DNA of 64,000 nt from Mesorhizobium kowhaii (GTDB taxonomy: Bacteria; Pseudomonadota; Alphaproteobacteria; Rhizobiales; Rhizobiaceae). The stretch spans positions 992,001-1,056,000 of the forward strand of contig NZ_MZXV01000013.1 in the NCBI RefSeq assembly GCF_003253745.1, read 5' to 3'. This document shows positions 1 through 9,555 of this stretch, in pieces. Positions within the stretch are counted from its first letter, which is position 1, and each line of letters starts with the position of its first letter. Below the pieces are notes generated by a model. The model did no database searches. It saw only the letters and a list, made by a program, of their open reading frames with translations, and was not told the origin of the DNA. The position numbers and the translations under genes are program-made.

Positions 1-1265
1 ACAAATAGCGGATCAATTTCCATGCCGCCGTTTTCCGTATCGCAATTGACCATCAGCATGCATCCGCCATTGGTGCGGATTTCCGGATAGAACTGATTAT
101 CCCAGGTCGAGAAGAGTGAGGTCGTCACATAAAGGCGCTTGCCGTCGAGGCTGAGCTGTATCATCTGAGGCCCGCCAGTCACTCTCACGCCATTGACCTC
201 AGGCGCACGGCCGAGAAGTCCGCCCATCCACACTTGTCCAGTAAGCTTGGCATTGTGAGGGTCCGAGATGTCATACTGACGGATGTCGCCATGCAACCAG
301 TTGCACAGATAGAGGTATCTATCGTCCATACTGAGCAGAATGACTGAGATCACACCCGGTATTGGGATCGGCCATTCGGGATGCGGCTCATTGTCGACAT
401 CGACAATTTTTTCCCATTGCCAATCACCCGCCGCATCCTTCCACCAATGGATGATATTTGCAGAAAGGGCCGCGCCGACAAAGCCGTGACTGCTGTCGGG
501 ATTATGATGGAATCGCACTTCCAGCGGGATTAAGCCATCTTCACCGAGATAGAATGTTTGCTTTGGCTCCTTCTTTTCAAAATCCCAGAAATGGATCTCT
601 CGGCCATATTTCAGATGGCCAACCTCTTCCAGGTCAAAACCAGGCATGAAGGTATTGGGCGCGGCCCACTCCGAGCTGACCATTACGTTGTGTCGCGGCT
701 GGTACCAGAAATCATAACCAAACTTGATACTGCCCATGGAGTTTTCCCAACGGCCGACAATCTCGAACTCCTTGCTGAGCTGCAAATAGCCGCCAGGGGC
801 ATTGCCTTGAGCGTCGCCAAGCATGGAAACGATGATTTCCGAGCCGAGGCAATGCACCGTGTGCGGTGCCGACAAGTTGGTCCTGGTTTTGATTTCAGCG
901 CCATCTATGACCTTGAATAGGGTCGGATTGCGGGGATCGGTACCGCAATCGACAATATGCAGATTGGACGAGCGCACACCTGGCACAATCAGATATTTCC
1001 GCTCCATGCTCGCATCGCCATGGCACGACGAACAGGCATTCCAGCCCGAGTGATGAAGCTCATCGCCAATACCCGGCATTTGCAAACGTGAAATCACTTG
1101 GCTGTAGGTCGAACTCTCCGGATCGACGTCAATGGTACACAAATAGTCCGGCTTCTGAATGCCCGTGCCGGTGTAGATGGCAATCGTATAGAGCAGCTTT
1201 TCGCGAGGTGCCCTCATCGCCTCGGCTGGAGAAGCATAGCCCGGTCCACAGCAATGATTGGTCAT
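1..1265 (-). CDS. Selenium-binding protein / methanethiol oxidase family (SBP56), C-terminus cut off by window edge
   Basis: About 421 codons are visible; family members are about 460-470 residues, so only the last 40 or so are missing. The reverse-strand translation opens MTNHCCGPGYASPAEAMRAP and contains HHSGWNACSSCHGD, matching the conserved CSSC motif of SELENBP1/SBP56, then SAPHTVHCLG and FHHNPDSSHGF, whose histidines probably bind metal. Known members oxidise methanethiol to formaldehyde, H2S and H2O2; members with that activity are often exported, but no signal peptide is seen here. A GGGGAAG Shine-Dalgarno precedes the ATG at 1265. The gene is divergent from the regulator-hydrolase at 1494, which could control it. 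Family assignment is firm; the reaction in this organism is inferred. Confidence 0.9.
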   Translation of the reverse strand, partial: MTNHCCGPGYASPAEAMRAPREKLLYTIAIYTGTGIQKPDYLCTIDVDPESSTYSQVISRLQMPGIGDELHHSGWNACSSCHGDASMERKYLIVPGVRSSNLHIVDCGTDPRNPTLFKVIDGAEIKTRTNLSAPHTVHCLGSEIIVSMLGDAQGNAPGGYLQLSKEFEIVGRWENSMGSIKFGYDFWYQPRHNVMVSSEWAAPNTFMPGFDLEEVGHLKYGREIHFWDFEKKEPKQTFYLGEDGLIPLEVRFHHNPDSSHGFVGAALSANIIHWWKDAAGDWQWEKIVDVDNEPHPEWPIPIPGVISVILLSMDDRYLYLCNWLHGDIRQYDISDPHNAKLTGQVWMGGLLGRAPEVNGVRVTGGPQMIQLSLDGKRLYVTTSLFSTWDNQFYPEIRTNGGCMLMVNCDTENGGMEIDPLF

Positions 1266-1493
1266 GGGTACTTCCCCAATTTGAACAGATCACTGGCCAG
1301 CCCCAACGGGGTCAAGCTGGAATGTTAGTGCATGCTGGGCATTGGCGCTACGGCCGGAGTGGCTGGTGAAGTGCGCACGTGACATACAACTCGGCGACAG
1401 GGCGCCCATGGGACCGCCCAACGCCAGCTTCTTATCCCGACGGAACATTGGCGGAGCGATCGGAGATCGGATAAAACTGGGCACAGGCGATCG

Positions 1494-3032
1494 GTGTCCC
1501 AAATGAAGGGCCTACTGGAGATCAAGGTGCTTGGCCAACTGGTTGTCCTGCGGGACGCCCGGGAGATCGCGCTGCCGCCGTCGAAGAAAACCCGCGCCCT
1601 GCTCGCCTATCTGGCTGTGACGAACCGGAGGCAGCGGCGCGACCATCTGTGCCAGATGTTCTGGGAAATCCCGGACGATCCGAGGGCTTCGCTGCGATGG
1701 AGCCTCTCGAAGCTCAGGCACATCATCGACGACGATGGTGACTTTCTCAGGACCGATCGGGACAGCGTGCTTTTCGATACCTCCGGTCTCGACGTCGATC
1801 TGCTTGGCGTCGCCCACATGACCGCCGGCGATGTGCGCTCCCTCGACACCGAGCGGCTGGAGACGGCGGCTGCCTTGTTCCGGGGGCGGTTCCTCGAGGA
1901 TCTGGAACTGCCGCGCTGCCCGGTGTTCGAGGCGTGGCGCACATTCCATGGCGACGCCCTGGATCGCACCCGGTTAATGATCCTGCAGGCGCTTGTCGAG
2001 CGGCTGCGCTCGGACCCTGAGCGGGCGCTTTCGCACGCGGAGACACTGCAGTCCCTCGATCCGGCCAACAAGCAGATCGCCTTGGAGGTTCGATCGCTGG
2101 CAGCTGCGGCCAGGGAGCGCGCGGTGCAACCGCCACCGGCGCGCGAGGAGCACCAGGCGTTGGCCGAAGGCCCCGTGCCGTGCATCCAGCTTTCCCAGGA
2201 GATACACTATTGCAGCAGCCCGGACGGTGTCCGGATCGCCTATGCGGTTTCGGGCAGCGGCCCGCCGCTGCTTCGCGCGGCGCACTGGATGTCGCATCTG
2301 CAATATGAATGGGAAAGCCCGGTGTGGCGACACTGGATCTATTCGCTTTCGACCGGGAATACCCTGATCCGGTACGATGAGCGCGGCAATGGCCTCTCCG
2401 ACTGGAACGTCGGCGACGTCTCCTTCGACGCCATGGTCACTGATCTGGAAAGCGTCGCCGACGCAAGTGGCCTCGACAGGTTCCCGCTGCTCGGCGTCTC
2501 GCAAAGCTGCGCCATATCGATCGCCTATGTCGTCCGTCACCCCAAGCGCGTGTCGCGCCTGATCCTCTATGGCGGCTATGCAAGGGGCCGGCGAAAGCGT
2601 GGGGACAGCCACCAACTCGACGCGCATGAAGCGATGACCACCCTGATCCGCGAGGGTTGGGGCAAGGACAATTCGGCGTTCCGCCAGCTGTTCACCGAGG
2701 CATTCATTCCGGGTGCCAGCCGCGAGCAGATGGCCTGGTTCAACGATCTCCAGAGGCAGACCACATCGCCACTCAACGCCAGCCTGCTTCACACCACTTT
2801 CGGCGACATAGACGTTTCGGCGATGCTGGGGGACGTCGACGTTCCGACCCTGGTGCTGCATGCCAGGAACGATGCCGTGGTCCCCTTCGAGGAAGGCAAG
2901 CTGCTCGCGGCCGGCATACCGGGAGCGCGCTTCGTCGACCTCAACAGCGCGAACCATATCCTGCTCGGCGACGAGCCGGCCTTCGCCGATTTTCTGCGGG
3001 AAGTCAGCTCCTTCATGGCTTACCCGGAGTGA
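1494..3032 (+). CDS. SARP/BTAD-type transcriptional regulator fused to an alpha/beta hydrolase
   Basis: 512 residues. Residues 6-95 are an OmpR-like winged helix of the SARP type (LGQLVVLRDAREIALPPSKK). Residues 96-210 look like the helical bacterial transcriptional activation domain. Residues 235-510 are an alpha/beta hydrolase with nucleophile elbow GVSQS (Ser336), acid in LHARND (Asp460) and catalytic His in ANHILLG (His488), so the triad appears intact. A DNA-binding domain fused to an apparently competent hydrolase suggests a regulator that binds or turns over its ligand. It starts with GTG at 1494; an in-frame ATG lies at 1503, and neither has a strong ribosome site. The neighbours are a divergent SBP56 gene and a downstream hydrolase. 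The regulatory role is inferred from the fold. Confidence 0.8.
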   Translation: MSQMKGLLEIKVLGQLVVLRDAREIALPPSKKTRALLAYLAVTNRRQRRDHLCQMFWEIPDDPRASLRWSLSKLRHIIDDDGDFLRTDRDSVLFDTSGLDVDLLGVAHMTAGDVRSLDTERLETAAALFRGRFLEDLELPRCPVFEAWRTFHGDALDRTRLMILQALVERLRSDPERALSHAETLQSLDPANKQIALEVRSLAAAARERAVQPPPAREEHQALAEGPVPCIQLSQEIHYCSSPDGVRIAYAVSGSGPPLLRAAHWMSHLQYEWESPVWRHWIYSLSTGNTLIRYDERGNGLSDWNVGDVSFDAMVTDLESVADASGLDRFPLLGVSQSCAISIAYVVRHPKRVSRLILYGGYARGRRKRGDSHQLDAHEAMTTLIREGWGKDNSAFRQLFTEAFIPGASREQMAWFNDLQRQTTSPLNASLLHTTFGDIDVSAMLGDVDVPTLVLHARNDAVVPFEEGKLLAAGIPGARFVDLNSANHILLGDEPAFADFLREVSSFMAYPE

Positions 3033-3156
3033 GGGAACCGCCGGCCCGCGCTACCGCAGCCTTGAATTCCTACGCTCATTTCAACGCCCGCAACAACACC
3101 CCCTCTAACGCCAGGCGGCGACTGTCGGCGCCAGTCAGGCAAAAGGAGGACCCGAG

Positions 3157-4038
3157 ATGAAGATCCATACAGTGATCGGCGGAGGCGGCGTGAAGCTGCA
3201 TGTGCACGAATGGGGCAAGGCCGATGCTCCAGCCATCCTCTTCATCCATGGATGGTCGCAAAATCACCTGTGCTGGAAGAAGCAGTATGAGAGCCGCCTG
3301 GCGGAAAGCTTTCGCCTCGTCGCCTTCGACCTTCGCGGCCACGGCATGTCGGAAGCGCCTGAGGCACAGGAGCAGTATACGGAGCCGAAGCCATGGGCGG
3401 ATGATATCGCTGCGATCATCGACCAACTCCGGCTCGACCGACCGGTTCTCGTTGGCTGGTCCTATGCAGGCTTCATCATCTGCGACTACCTGCGCGCATA
3501 CGGTCAGGACGCGATTGCCGGCATCAACTTCGTGGGTGCGGCGGTCACGCTCGACCGCGCGGTGTTCGGGGTCCTGATCGGCCCGGGTTTTCTCGACCAC
3601 GTGCCCGGTGCGACGGCGGACGACCTTCCCTCCAACATCCAGGCGATGCGCGAATTCGTGCAGGGCTGCACCGCGCGGCCACTGCCGAGGGACGAATATG
3701 AGGTCGCGCTGTGCTGGAACATCATCGTTCCGGCAAGGGTGCGGGCCGCGCTCGTCACCCGCGCGATCAATTCCGACGACGTTCTGGCCACACTGCGCAA
3801 ACCTGTGCTGATGACCCACGGCGGCGGCGATACGGTGGTTCTGCCGGCAATGGGCGAGCGCATCCTTCAGATATGCCTCACAAGCCGCGCTTCTTGGTAT
3901 TCCGAAGTCGGACACGCCCCCTTCATCGAAGACGCCTCCCGCTTCAATCGCGAGCTCGCCGACTTCGTGCGGAGCGCGAGGACATCATATGTCGATGAGG
4001 ATACGAGCCATCGAATGGCTCTTGCCGGAGTGAGTTGA
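3157..4038 (+). CDS. Alpha/beta hydrolase
   Basis: 293 residues of a single alpha/beta hydrolase domain with oxyanion HGW (31-33), nucleophile motif GWSYA (Ser102), acid in HGGGDT (Asp225) and VGHAPF (His253). No signal peptide, so it is probably cytoplasmic. The sequence resembles the non-haem haloperoxidase/esterase branch, but the substrate cannot be deduced. AAAGGAGG sits just upstream of the ATG. It lies 124 bp behind the SARP-hydrolase gene on the same strand and could be cotranscribed with it. Confidence 0.85.
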   Translation: MKIHTVIGGGGVKLHVHEWGKADAPAILFIHGWSQNHLCWKKQYESRLAESFRLVAFDLRGHGMSEAPEAQEQYTEPKPWADDIAAIIDQLRLDRPVLVGWSYAGFIICDYLRAYGQDAIAGINFVGAAVTLDRAVFGVLIGPGFLDHVPGATADDLPSNIQAMREFVQGCTARPLPRDEYEVALCWNIIVPARVRAALVTRAINSDDVLATLRKPVLMTHGGGDTVVLPAMGERILQICLTSRASWYSEVGHAPFIEDASRFNRELADFVRSARTSYVDEDTSHRMALAGVS

Positions 4039-4123
4039 CAGGCTGGCGTGACAGCGCATCTTGCCGTTCAGCACGCGCTGCGCCGCTGCCGTGCTGATCC
4101 CGGCGCGGCGGGGCGCCTGCCAG

Positions 4124-4429
4124 CTACTGCGCACCCGATGTCCATTCGGGCAGCGGCGCAAGGCTGCGGTTGAACTGCTTCCACCACATGGACTCATCAA
4201 TTTCGCAGCAGGCGCGAAGCATGGCGTGCGCCTTCTCGAAAGCCTGGGAGGCGAGATCGTCGAACGTCATACGCGCGTCGTACGGCACGGACACGACCAG
4301 TTCCTGACCGGTCTGTGTGCCGCCTTCGTCGACCTGAAGATAAAGCCAAACGACGAATTGCGCGCCTTGGCCGCTCGCGTCCGCATTGCCGATCTTGATG
4401 CGGTCGATACCTGCTGCAGTGACGTTCAT
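4124..4429 (-). CDS. Hypothetical protein, 101 residues
   Basis: Translation opens MNVTAAGIDRIKIGNADASG and is soluble, with no membrane segment. The central part (VVWLYLQVDEGG, then ELVVSVPYDARMTFDDLASQ) has alternating beta-strand character and plausible amino-acid use for a rhizobial protein. GAAGGGG precedes the start by about 10 bases. I do not recognise the family. It is convergent with the hydrolase at 3157. The opposite-strand open frame is longer but Arg/Cys-rich and unlikely. Confidence 0.55.
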   Translation of the reverse strand: MNVTAAGIDRIKIGNADASGQGAQFVVWLYLQVDEGGTQTGQELVVSVPYDARMTFDDLASQAFEKAHAMLRACCEIDESMWWKQFNRSLAPLPEWTSGAQ

Positions 4430-4712
4430 GCGGGGACCCCTTCATTGGTTGGATTTGCAGTGAATCCCAGAAGTCCGCAGCAATCAGAAAGGTTCCGGAA
4501 CCATTGTCGCTATGGTGAAGTATTGATGAAGAGGTGGTTGGGCAGCCTCTCGCATGGGTTGGTGAACCATCCAGAAACCAGGGCTGGGTCGCAAAGAGGT
4601 CTCCTTCGCGCCAATTGACGACCTATCTGGCGCTTCTCCAGAGCCGGCGTTCGCGAAACCCGCTTAGGAAGGTGTCTCCTATAGCGGTCGAGCACTATGC
4701 CAAGTCACCTTA

Positions 4713-4744
4713 GCTTATGGATACTTTGGCTTATGGATACTTTG
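4713..4744. repeat. 16-bp direct tandem repeat, two exact copies
   Basis: GCTTATGGATACTTTG occurs twice back to back in noncoding DNA. Short exact tandem duplications of this kind usually arise by slippage; no function is apparent. Confidence 0.9.
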
Positions 4745-4929
4745 GCGCGGCCGGAGGGGACAGCTGCGATGAGACTGGTGGAGTTTCTCGGTACCGATGA
4801 TTTACTGAGGGAAATGAATGTCTGCTTCTGGGCGCAACGTGCTCGTTCTGGCTGCTGAGCCGAACGGCAACTTTTCCCACCCGTCTCGGCCATTGGCGGC
4901 AGGGCGCTGATTGCGTTTTGACCCTTGTT

Positions 4930-5020
4930 CCATCCCGATGGAATCGGGATGGGGCCCTATCTCTTGTTTGAACATGATCTCCAGCGAAAACCGGATTCCA
5001 CGTTTCGCGATCACGCGCTT
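4930..5020. repeat. Rhizobial palindromic intergenic repeat
   Basis: CCATCCCGAT / ATCGGGATGG forms a perfect 10-bp stem with a GGA loop (4930-4952). It is followed by a second imperfect palindrome (about 4970-5019) containing GCGAAAACCGGATTCCACG and TTTCGCGATCA. The second half has the form of the REP/RIME-like elements dispersed in Rhizobium and Mesorhizobium genomes; the class is assigned from memory of that consensus. Confidence 0.6.
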
Positions 5021-5028
5021 GATCGGCT

Positions 5029-6063
<1,035 letters not shown>

Positions 6064-6151
6064 CTATAGCAGCCGCCCGCTCAATTCCCACAGCCGTTCG
6101 GCCGCGTCGCGATAAACGGCATAGGCTGGCGAGAGCGGCCGGAAATGGGAC

Positions 6152-6394
6152 TCACATGTTCGAGGCGACGTCGCGGGAAGACAGTGGCTTGGGCTTGTGG
6201 GCTGGGCGCTGGTTTGCCTTGTGTTCGGCTGGGCGCTGCCTTGTCTTGTGTTCGGCGGCGCGGGGATTGGCTTTGACAGTGGTCACGGTCTTGGGGATCA
6301 CGGTCTTGGGATTCAGGGTCTGGGGCGCTTGTGCCTTGCGGCGTTTGAGCCAGCTCAAAGACAGTTCGGCAAGGAGACTGCGCAGACCTTTCAC
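6152..6394 (-). CDS. Small basic Pro/Lys-rich protein (hypothetical)
   Basis: A GTG at 6394 preceded by AGGCGGAGG (strong Shine-Dalgarno) opens an 80-residue frame starting MKGLRSLLAELSLSWLKRRK. The C-terminal half is low-complexity and repetitive, with TLNPKTVIPKTV and HKTRQRPAEHKANQRPAHK. The frame stays open farther upstream, but that part has no start signal. Not recognised. The internal DNA repeats could have driven expansion of the basic tail. Confidence 0.4.
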   Translation of the reverse strand: MKGLRSLLAELSLSWLKRRKAQAPQTLNPKTVIPKTVTTVKANPRAAEHKTRQRPAEHKANQRPAHKPKPLSSRDVASNM

Positions 6395-6599
6395 AACGTC
6401 CTCCGCCTGTTGGGCGACGGGATAATTTCCGAGGGCCGGACTTGTTCCGCCCGCAAAAAACGTTCCAGGGGTCGGGCTTCGGTCGGGCGGCGCATGCGAC
6501 CTAAGTCCGATCGCAAAACGCAATGGTCTTGCCAATGGCGCGCCTCGGAACAGCCAGCTCTCACGGTCGTTGTCCGCTTTAGATTTGCTGGAGGAAGCT

Positions 6600-6692
6600 A
6601 TGGATAGGAGTGTTGGCCAAGCGCGCTGGTTGCTCGCACCGATCTTCGCGGTGGCCATCACCTTTCTGGTGATTGGGATTACCCTCGGCTGA
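6600..6692 (+). CDS. 30-residue single-pass membrane peptide
   Basis: An ATG with GGAGG seven bases upstream opens MDRSVGQARWLLAPIFAVAI and ends TFLVIGITLG. Residues 10-29 form one transmembrane helix. It resembles short membrane peptides that are common and usually unannotated in rhizobia. Function unknown. The Shine-Dalgarno and clean hydrophobic helix are the evidence. Confidence 0.55.
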   Translation: MDRSVGQARWLLAPIFAVAITFLVIGITLG

Positions 6693-6788
6693 CCCTCCAA
6701 GATCGACCTCGACCTCTGCTCATCGGCGCAGCTATGTCCCTTCCTGCGTTGATAGGGTTCGCTCGCCGCTCCTATGAGGCGGGCGAAC

Positions 6789-6843
6789 CCTCAAGTCTCA
6801 GTAAGACCTCAAGTCTCAGTAAGACCTCAAGTCTCAGTAAGAA
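6789..6843. repeat. 18-bp tandem repeat, three copies
   Basis: CTCAAGTCTCAGTAAGAC is repeated three times head to tail, the last copy slightly diverged. It overlaps the final codons of the reverse-strand gene ending at 6834. Confidence 0.9.
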
Positions 6844-7073
6844 TAGTAGGTCAGGGTAACATAGACTATCGGCGCAGCGATCAAGCAAATCGCCATTCCG
6901 ATAACCAACGCAATGGCCAGGCGCTCTGTGCGCCTGACAATGTCAGCGATTTTGTCGTCGTCAGGCGAGGGGATGAGGTCAAGGACGGAAAGAACCTCCG
7001 GAACACGAGCATTGTTGTCATTTGCGGGTCGGCTTTCGTCATCATGCGTGCTCGGTCTCTGGATATAGGTCAC
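6834..7073 (-). CDS. Small membrane protein with C-terminal transmembrane helix
   Basis: A GTG at 7073 with GAGG eight bases upstream gives 79 residues. The soluble N-terminus carries the 'SRPANDNN' patch common in small Rhizobiales proteins. An acidic/basic stretch (DLIPSPDDDKIADIVRRTER) follows, then a hydrophobic helix of about 22 residues (LAIALVIGMAICLIAAPIVY) near the C-terminus. The frame continues upstream to 7556 without a better start. The last codons lie in a tandem repeat, so the C-terminus may vary between strains. Function unknown. Confidence 0.6.
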   Translation of the reverse strand: MTYIQRPSTHDDESRPANDNNARVPEVLSVLDLIPSPDDDKIADIVRRTERLAIALVIGMAICLIAAPIVYVTLTYYSY

Positions 7074-7362
7074 TGTTCGCCTCGCTTTGGGGGAAACGCC
7101 ACGCCGCCGCTGCGGGGACGCTAGATCTGGTGCCCCGCGATGGGGGAATGGTGGACACTCGGTTGGTCGCCGACGAAAGGGCTCGTGCTCGGCGCGCGGT
7201 TCTAACGCGTCGGCCAGGCATAGGTTGCCCGCTAGGACTTCAGTCGTACCACCCCCGGACCTTAGTCTCACCGGCGGAACGCAATGCTGCGGGGCTCGTT
7301 GCTGATCCGTGATGGCAGTCAAAACCCCAGCTGCCAAGTGACGCAACAAAGAAAGATTTGCC

Positions 7363-7671
7363 ATGAAAAAATATCTTGTCAGCGCAGCCGCAGGCTTCGC
7401 GCTCGTCGCTGGAATTTGTGCTTCCTTTGCGGAAGACGTCGTCGTTCTCAAGCCGGAACAGCAGACGGTGGTTCGCGAATACATCCACAAACAGAAGCTC
7501 GCATCAGTCAGCCTGCTTGGTGTCGAACTCAACATCGGCACCGCTCTTCCGGACACGGTCGAACTTCACGCAATCGACGTGCCCGACGTCAGGTACAAGT
7601 ATACGGTTGTCGGAGATCATGCAGTTCTCGTGGATCCGGATACACGCAAGGTCGTGCAGATCGTCGAGTAA
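7363..7671 (+). CDS. DUF1236 family exported protein
   Basis: 102 residues. Residues 1-23 are a Sec signal peptide (MKKYLVSAAAGFALVAGICA, then SFA before ED). The mature part matches DUF1236: LKPEQQTVVREYI, then IGTALPDTVELHAID and VLVDPDTRKVVQIVE. DUF1236 proteins are small periplasmic proteins largely confined to Rhizobiales; function unknown. A purine-rich AAAGA site precedes the ATG. A stem-loop follows at 7690. Confidence 0.85.
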   Translation: MKKYLVSAAAGFALVAGICASFAEDVVVLKPEQQTVVREYIHKQKLASVSLLGVELNIGTALPDTVELHAIDVPDVRYKYTVVGDHAVLVDPDTRKVVQIVE

Positions 7672-7689
7672 ATCTTTTGTAGCAGCCGA

Positions 7690-7721
7690 GCCCGCTTCCC
7701 GATCTATTTCGGGAGGCGGGC
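7690..7721 (+). terminator. Stem-loop behind the DUF1236 gene
   Basis: GCCCGCTTCCC pairs with GGGAGGCGGGC around a 10-base loop, 18 bp after the stop. There is no T-run, so it is a possible terminator or 3' stabilising hairpin. Confidence 0.45.
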
Positions 7722-7923
7722 GGTTCATGGCTTTCATACGGATTGATCTCGGTTGCCGTGCTGGAACTTCTTTTCCGTGGCCTGCTTCGCCCGCTTCCTT
7801 TTCGTCGCTGCCGACTTTCTTTCCCGGTCCCCCGGTTTCTATGTGATGCTCATAGCCATGGTACTTTGCACTGCGCTTGTGCCGCGGCATACCGCGCTGC
7901 AGGATTTCCAGGAGGAATGAACA

Positions 7924-8181
7924 ATGAGCCCCACTGATCCGCCAACAGAGCGACGCTCTCATGCACGGGGGATTGTTCTGAAGGATGCGACCATCATCAC
8001 GGAAGATGCCAACATCAGTTGCTCCATCAGAAATCAGCACGCTCACGGCGCGGAGTTACGGGTGGAGCCAGGCGTAACAATTCCCGACCGTTTCGTCCTT
8101 CACGTGCCTGCGGATGACGCCAGCTATCGTGCCGTGGTGCGGTGGAGAAGGAACGAGCGGCTTGGCGTGCAGATTTATTGA
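7924..8181 (+). CDS. PilZ-domain protein
   Basis: 85 residues. The N-terminal RRSHAR and ERLGVQIY near the end, with a beta-rich middle (GAELRVEPGVTIPDRFVLHV), match the small single-domain PilZ proteins of rhizobia that may bind cyclic di-GMP. The classic RxxxR is present in degenerate form (ERRSHAR), and the (D/N)xSxxG motif is not clear, so binding is uncertain. CAGGAGG lies nine bases before the ATG. Confidence 0.7.
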   Translation: MSPTDPPTERRSHARGIVLKDATIITEDANISCSIRNQHAHGAELRVEPGVTIPDRFVLHVPADDASYRAVVRWRRNERLGVQIY

Positions 8182-8257
8182 TACCTGTCCGCACATGGAC
8201 CGACTTCGAGCCAAACCCCATTCCTGACTCGCAGAAAATAGATGGCTCCAATGAAGC

Positions 8258-8482
8258 CTATGGCTGGGTGCCGTTTGGTTTCCAGTCCTTTGCGGTGCCG
8301 TCCAGCGCCATCCTGATATCGTCTGGACTGTCGATGCCGCTGCTGAAAAGAGCGATCAGGCGCCGCGCCAAATGCTCGCGCGCCGGGTGCGCGCCTTCAA
8401 TCCCGGCTTGCTCGCAATAATCGTCCAAAATCCTGGTGAGTGCCGCCAACTGTATTTCGTCAGCCGTGCCACGTAAGGTCAT
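8258..8482 (-). CDS. Hypothetical protein, 74 residues
   Basis: The ATG at 8482 has GGGAGGT seven bases upstream, so this start is preferred to the upstream in-frame one at 8596. Translation opens MTLRGTADEIQLAALTRILD and is helical and soluble; the C-terminal half (REHLARRLIALFSSGIDSPD) resembles small rhizobial proteins of unknown function. Family not named. Confidence 0.6.
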   Translation of the reverse strand: MTLRGTADEIQLAALTRILDDYCEQAGIEGAHPAREHLARRLIALFSSGIDSPDDIRMALDGTAKDWKPNGTQP

Positions 8483-8650
8483 CGCGCGTACCTCCCTCAA
8501 GGGCGAAAGCGTGATCGACTCTTTCAAACGCTCGTTGCCGTTGAAGACCGAGCGACGATAGGACAGTACGCTTCCGACAATCGGTTGGCGAGTCATTCCG
8601 CGGGGGAACTCAATCCAAATGGTCGCGTTAGCGGCCTAAGGATTGTTTCG

Positions 8651-8821
8651 ATGACTGACGAACAGGACAGAACACCCAGCGTGCCCGACAACTCTGTCGT
8701 TCGGCGCCTGGTTAAAGAGGCGCATATCACAGAAGAGCAGGCTCGCGAGCTTATCGCTTTTTTGGGATACGATTGGCCTTCGCTTATCCGGGAGGCCCGC
8801 TTTCTAACCCGAAAACGCTAG
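8651..8821 (+). CDS. Small hypothetical protein, 56 residues
   Basis: An ATG at 8651 follows AAGGA by about nine bases. The C-terminal half (ITEEQARELIAFLGYDWPSL) looks like a short helix-turn-helix-like fold common in Rhizobiales small proteins; no named family is assigned. It ends LTRKR. Confidence 0.55.
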   Translation: MTDEQDRTPSVPDNSVVRRLVKEAHITEEQARELIAFLGYDWPSLIREARFLTRKR

Positions 8822-9172
8822 CCGCCCGTTCACCGGGTCTGTCAAATATATAGTCGCCCATCCGTTTCATCAGCGAGCCCGCCGTCACATGGCCGACGGG
8901 CTTCAACCGTCCCCAGAATCGTTCCGACGGCGGGTCTCTTTGCCTCGCTGCATCTCGGGGAAGGGACGCTAATGCCAGTAGCGGCCAGCTCAGTAACCGG
9001 TGGTAGCTAGGGCTGGTCGGGTCGGGAATGCGCAATCCCTGATATGCGAGCGGCAAGCGCATCCAATCCGTTGTCATAGATCTGCGTCAGCACGCCTTCT
9101 GCGGCGTTGGCTCGCTGGGATGTGCAAGCAGCGGGCCGCCGGCTGACAGGCCGGACCCGACTGCTCGCGACC
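8822..9172. other. Intergenic stretch without a supported gene
   Basis: Open frames exist on both strands but none has protein-like composition with a credible start. I see no RNA structure or terminator that stands out. Confidence 0.5.
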
Positions 9173-9394
9173 CTACAGGATGTTGGTCGTCACTTCGACG
9201 ACGATCGCGGCACCTTCCGGCGTGCCATTCGTCACATGCACGACACGCGATACCCGCAGATCCTGCGCATTTCCGTTGATCGACAGGGAAACGCTTTCGC
9301 CGATCCGGCGAACCGCCTGGAAAACGGCATCGGTGGCTTCCGGCCGGTTGTCGATCGAGATGCGGCAGCAGGATGGCTGGAGGTGAAACTTAAT
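9173..9394 (-). pseudogene. Small protein frame without a normal start codon (gene remnant or ATT start)
   Basis: The reverse strand encodes a convincing 73-residue sequence (RISIDNRPEATDAVFQAVRR, ending TPEGAAIVVEVTTNIL). The frame has an in-frame TAA just upstream and no ATG, GTG or TTG before the conserved part. The only initiator-like codon is ATT at 9394, without a clear ribosome site. Either the 5' end has been lost or a rare start is used. Function unknown. Confidence 0.4.
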
Positions 9395-9555
9395 GGCGCC
9401 CGAAACTTATTGACGCTTGAGTTCGTATAGAGCAGCAGTTGCTCCATTCTACGGGAGCAACAGGCTCGCTGGGGAGGGCGTTGGGGCTGCCCCGGCGAGC
9501 TGCGTCATCATCGATGATGGCCAGGCTGGCCAAGGGTTTCCGGCGCTGCCCCTTT

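Larger units (their letters stand above)
4430..5028. other. Intergenic region without a convincing gene
   Basis: About 600 bp with no protein-like frame on either strand. It holds a 16-bp tandem repeat (4713-4744), a perfect palindrome (4930-4952) and a rhizobial palindromic repeat next to the end of the aldo/keto reductase gene. Confidence 0.6.

Noticed and set aside
1974..2957. Reverse-strand frame of 327 codons
   Set aside because: Shadow of the SARP-hydrolase gene; Arg/Ala-rich without domain motifs.
7504..8046. Reverse-strand frame of 180 codons
   Set aside because: It is antisense to the DUF1236 gene and its terminator; composition is poor and there is no ribosome site.
8784..9077. 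Reverse-strand 97-residue frame
   Set aside because: Overlaps the end of a better supported forward gene, no ribosome site, no recognisable pattern.
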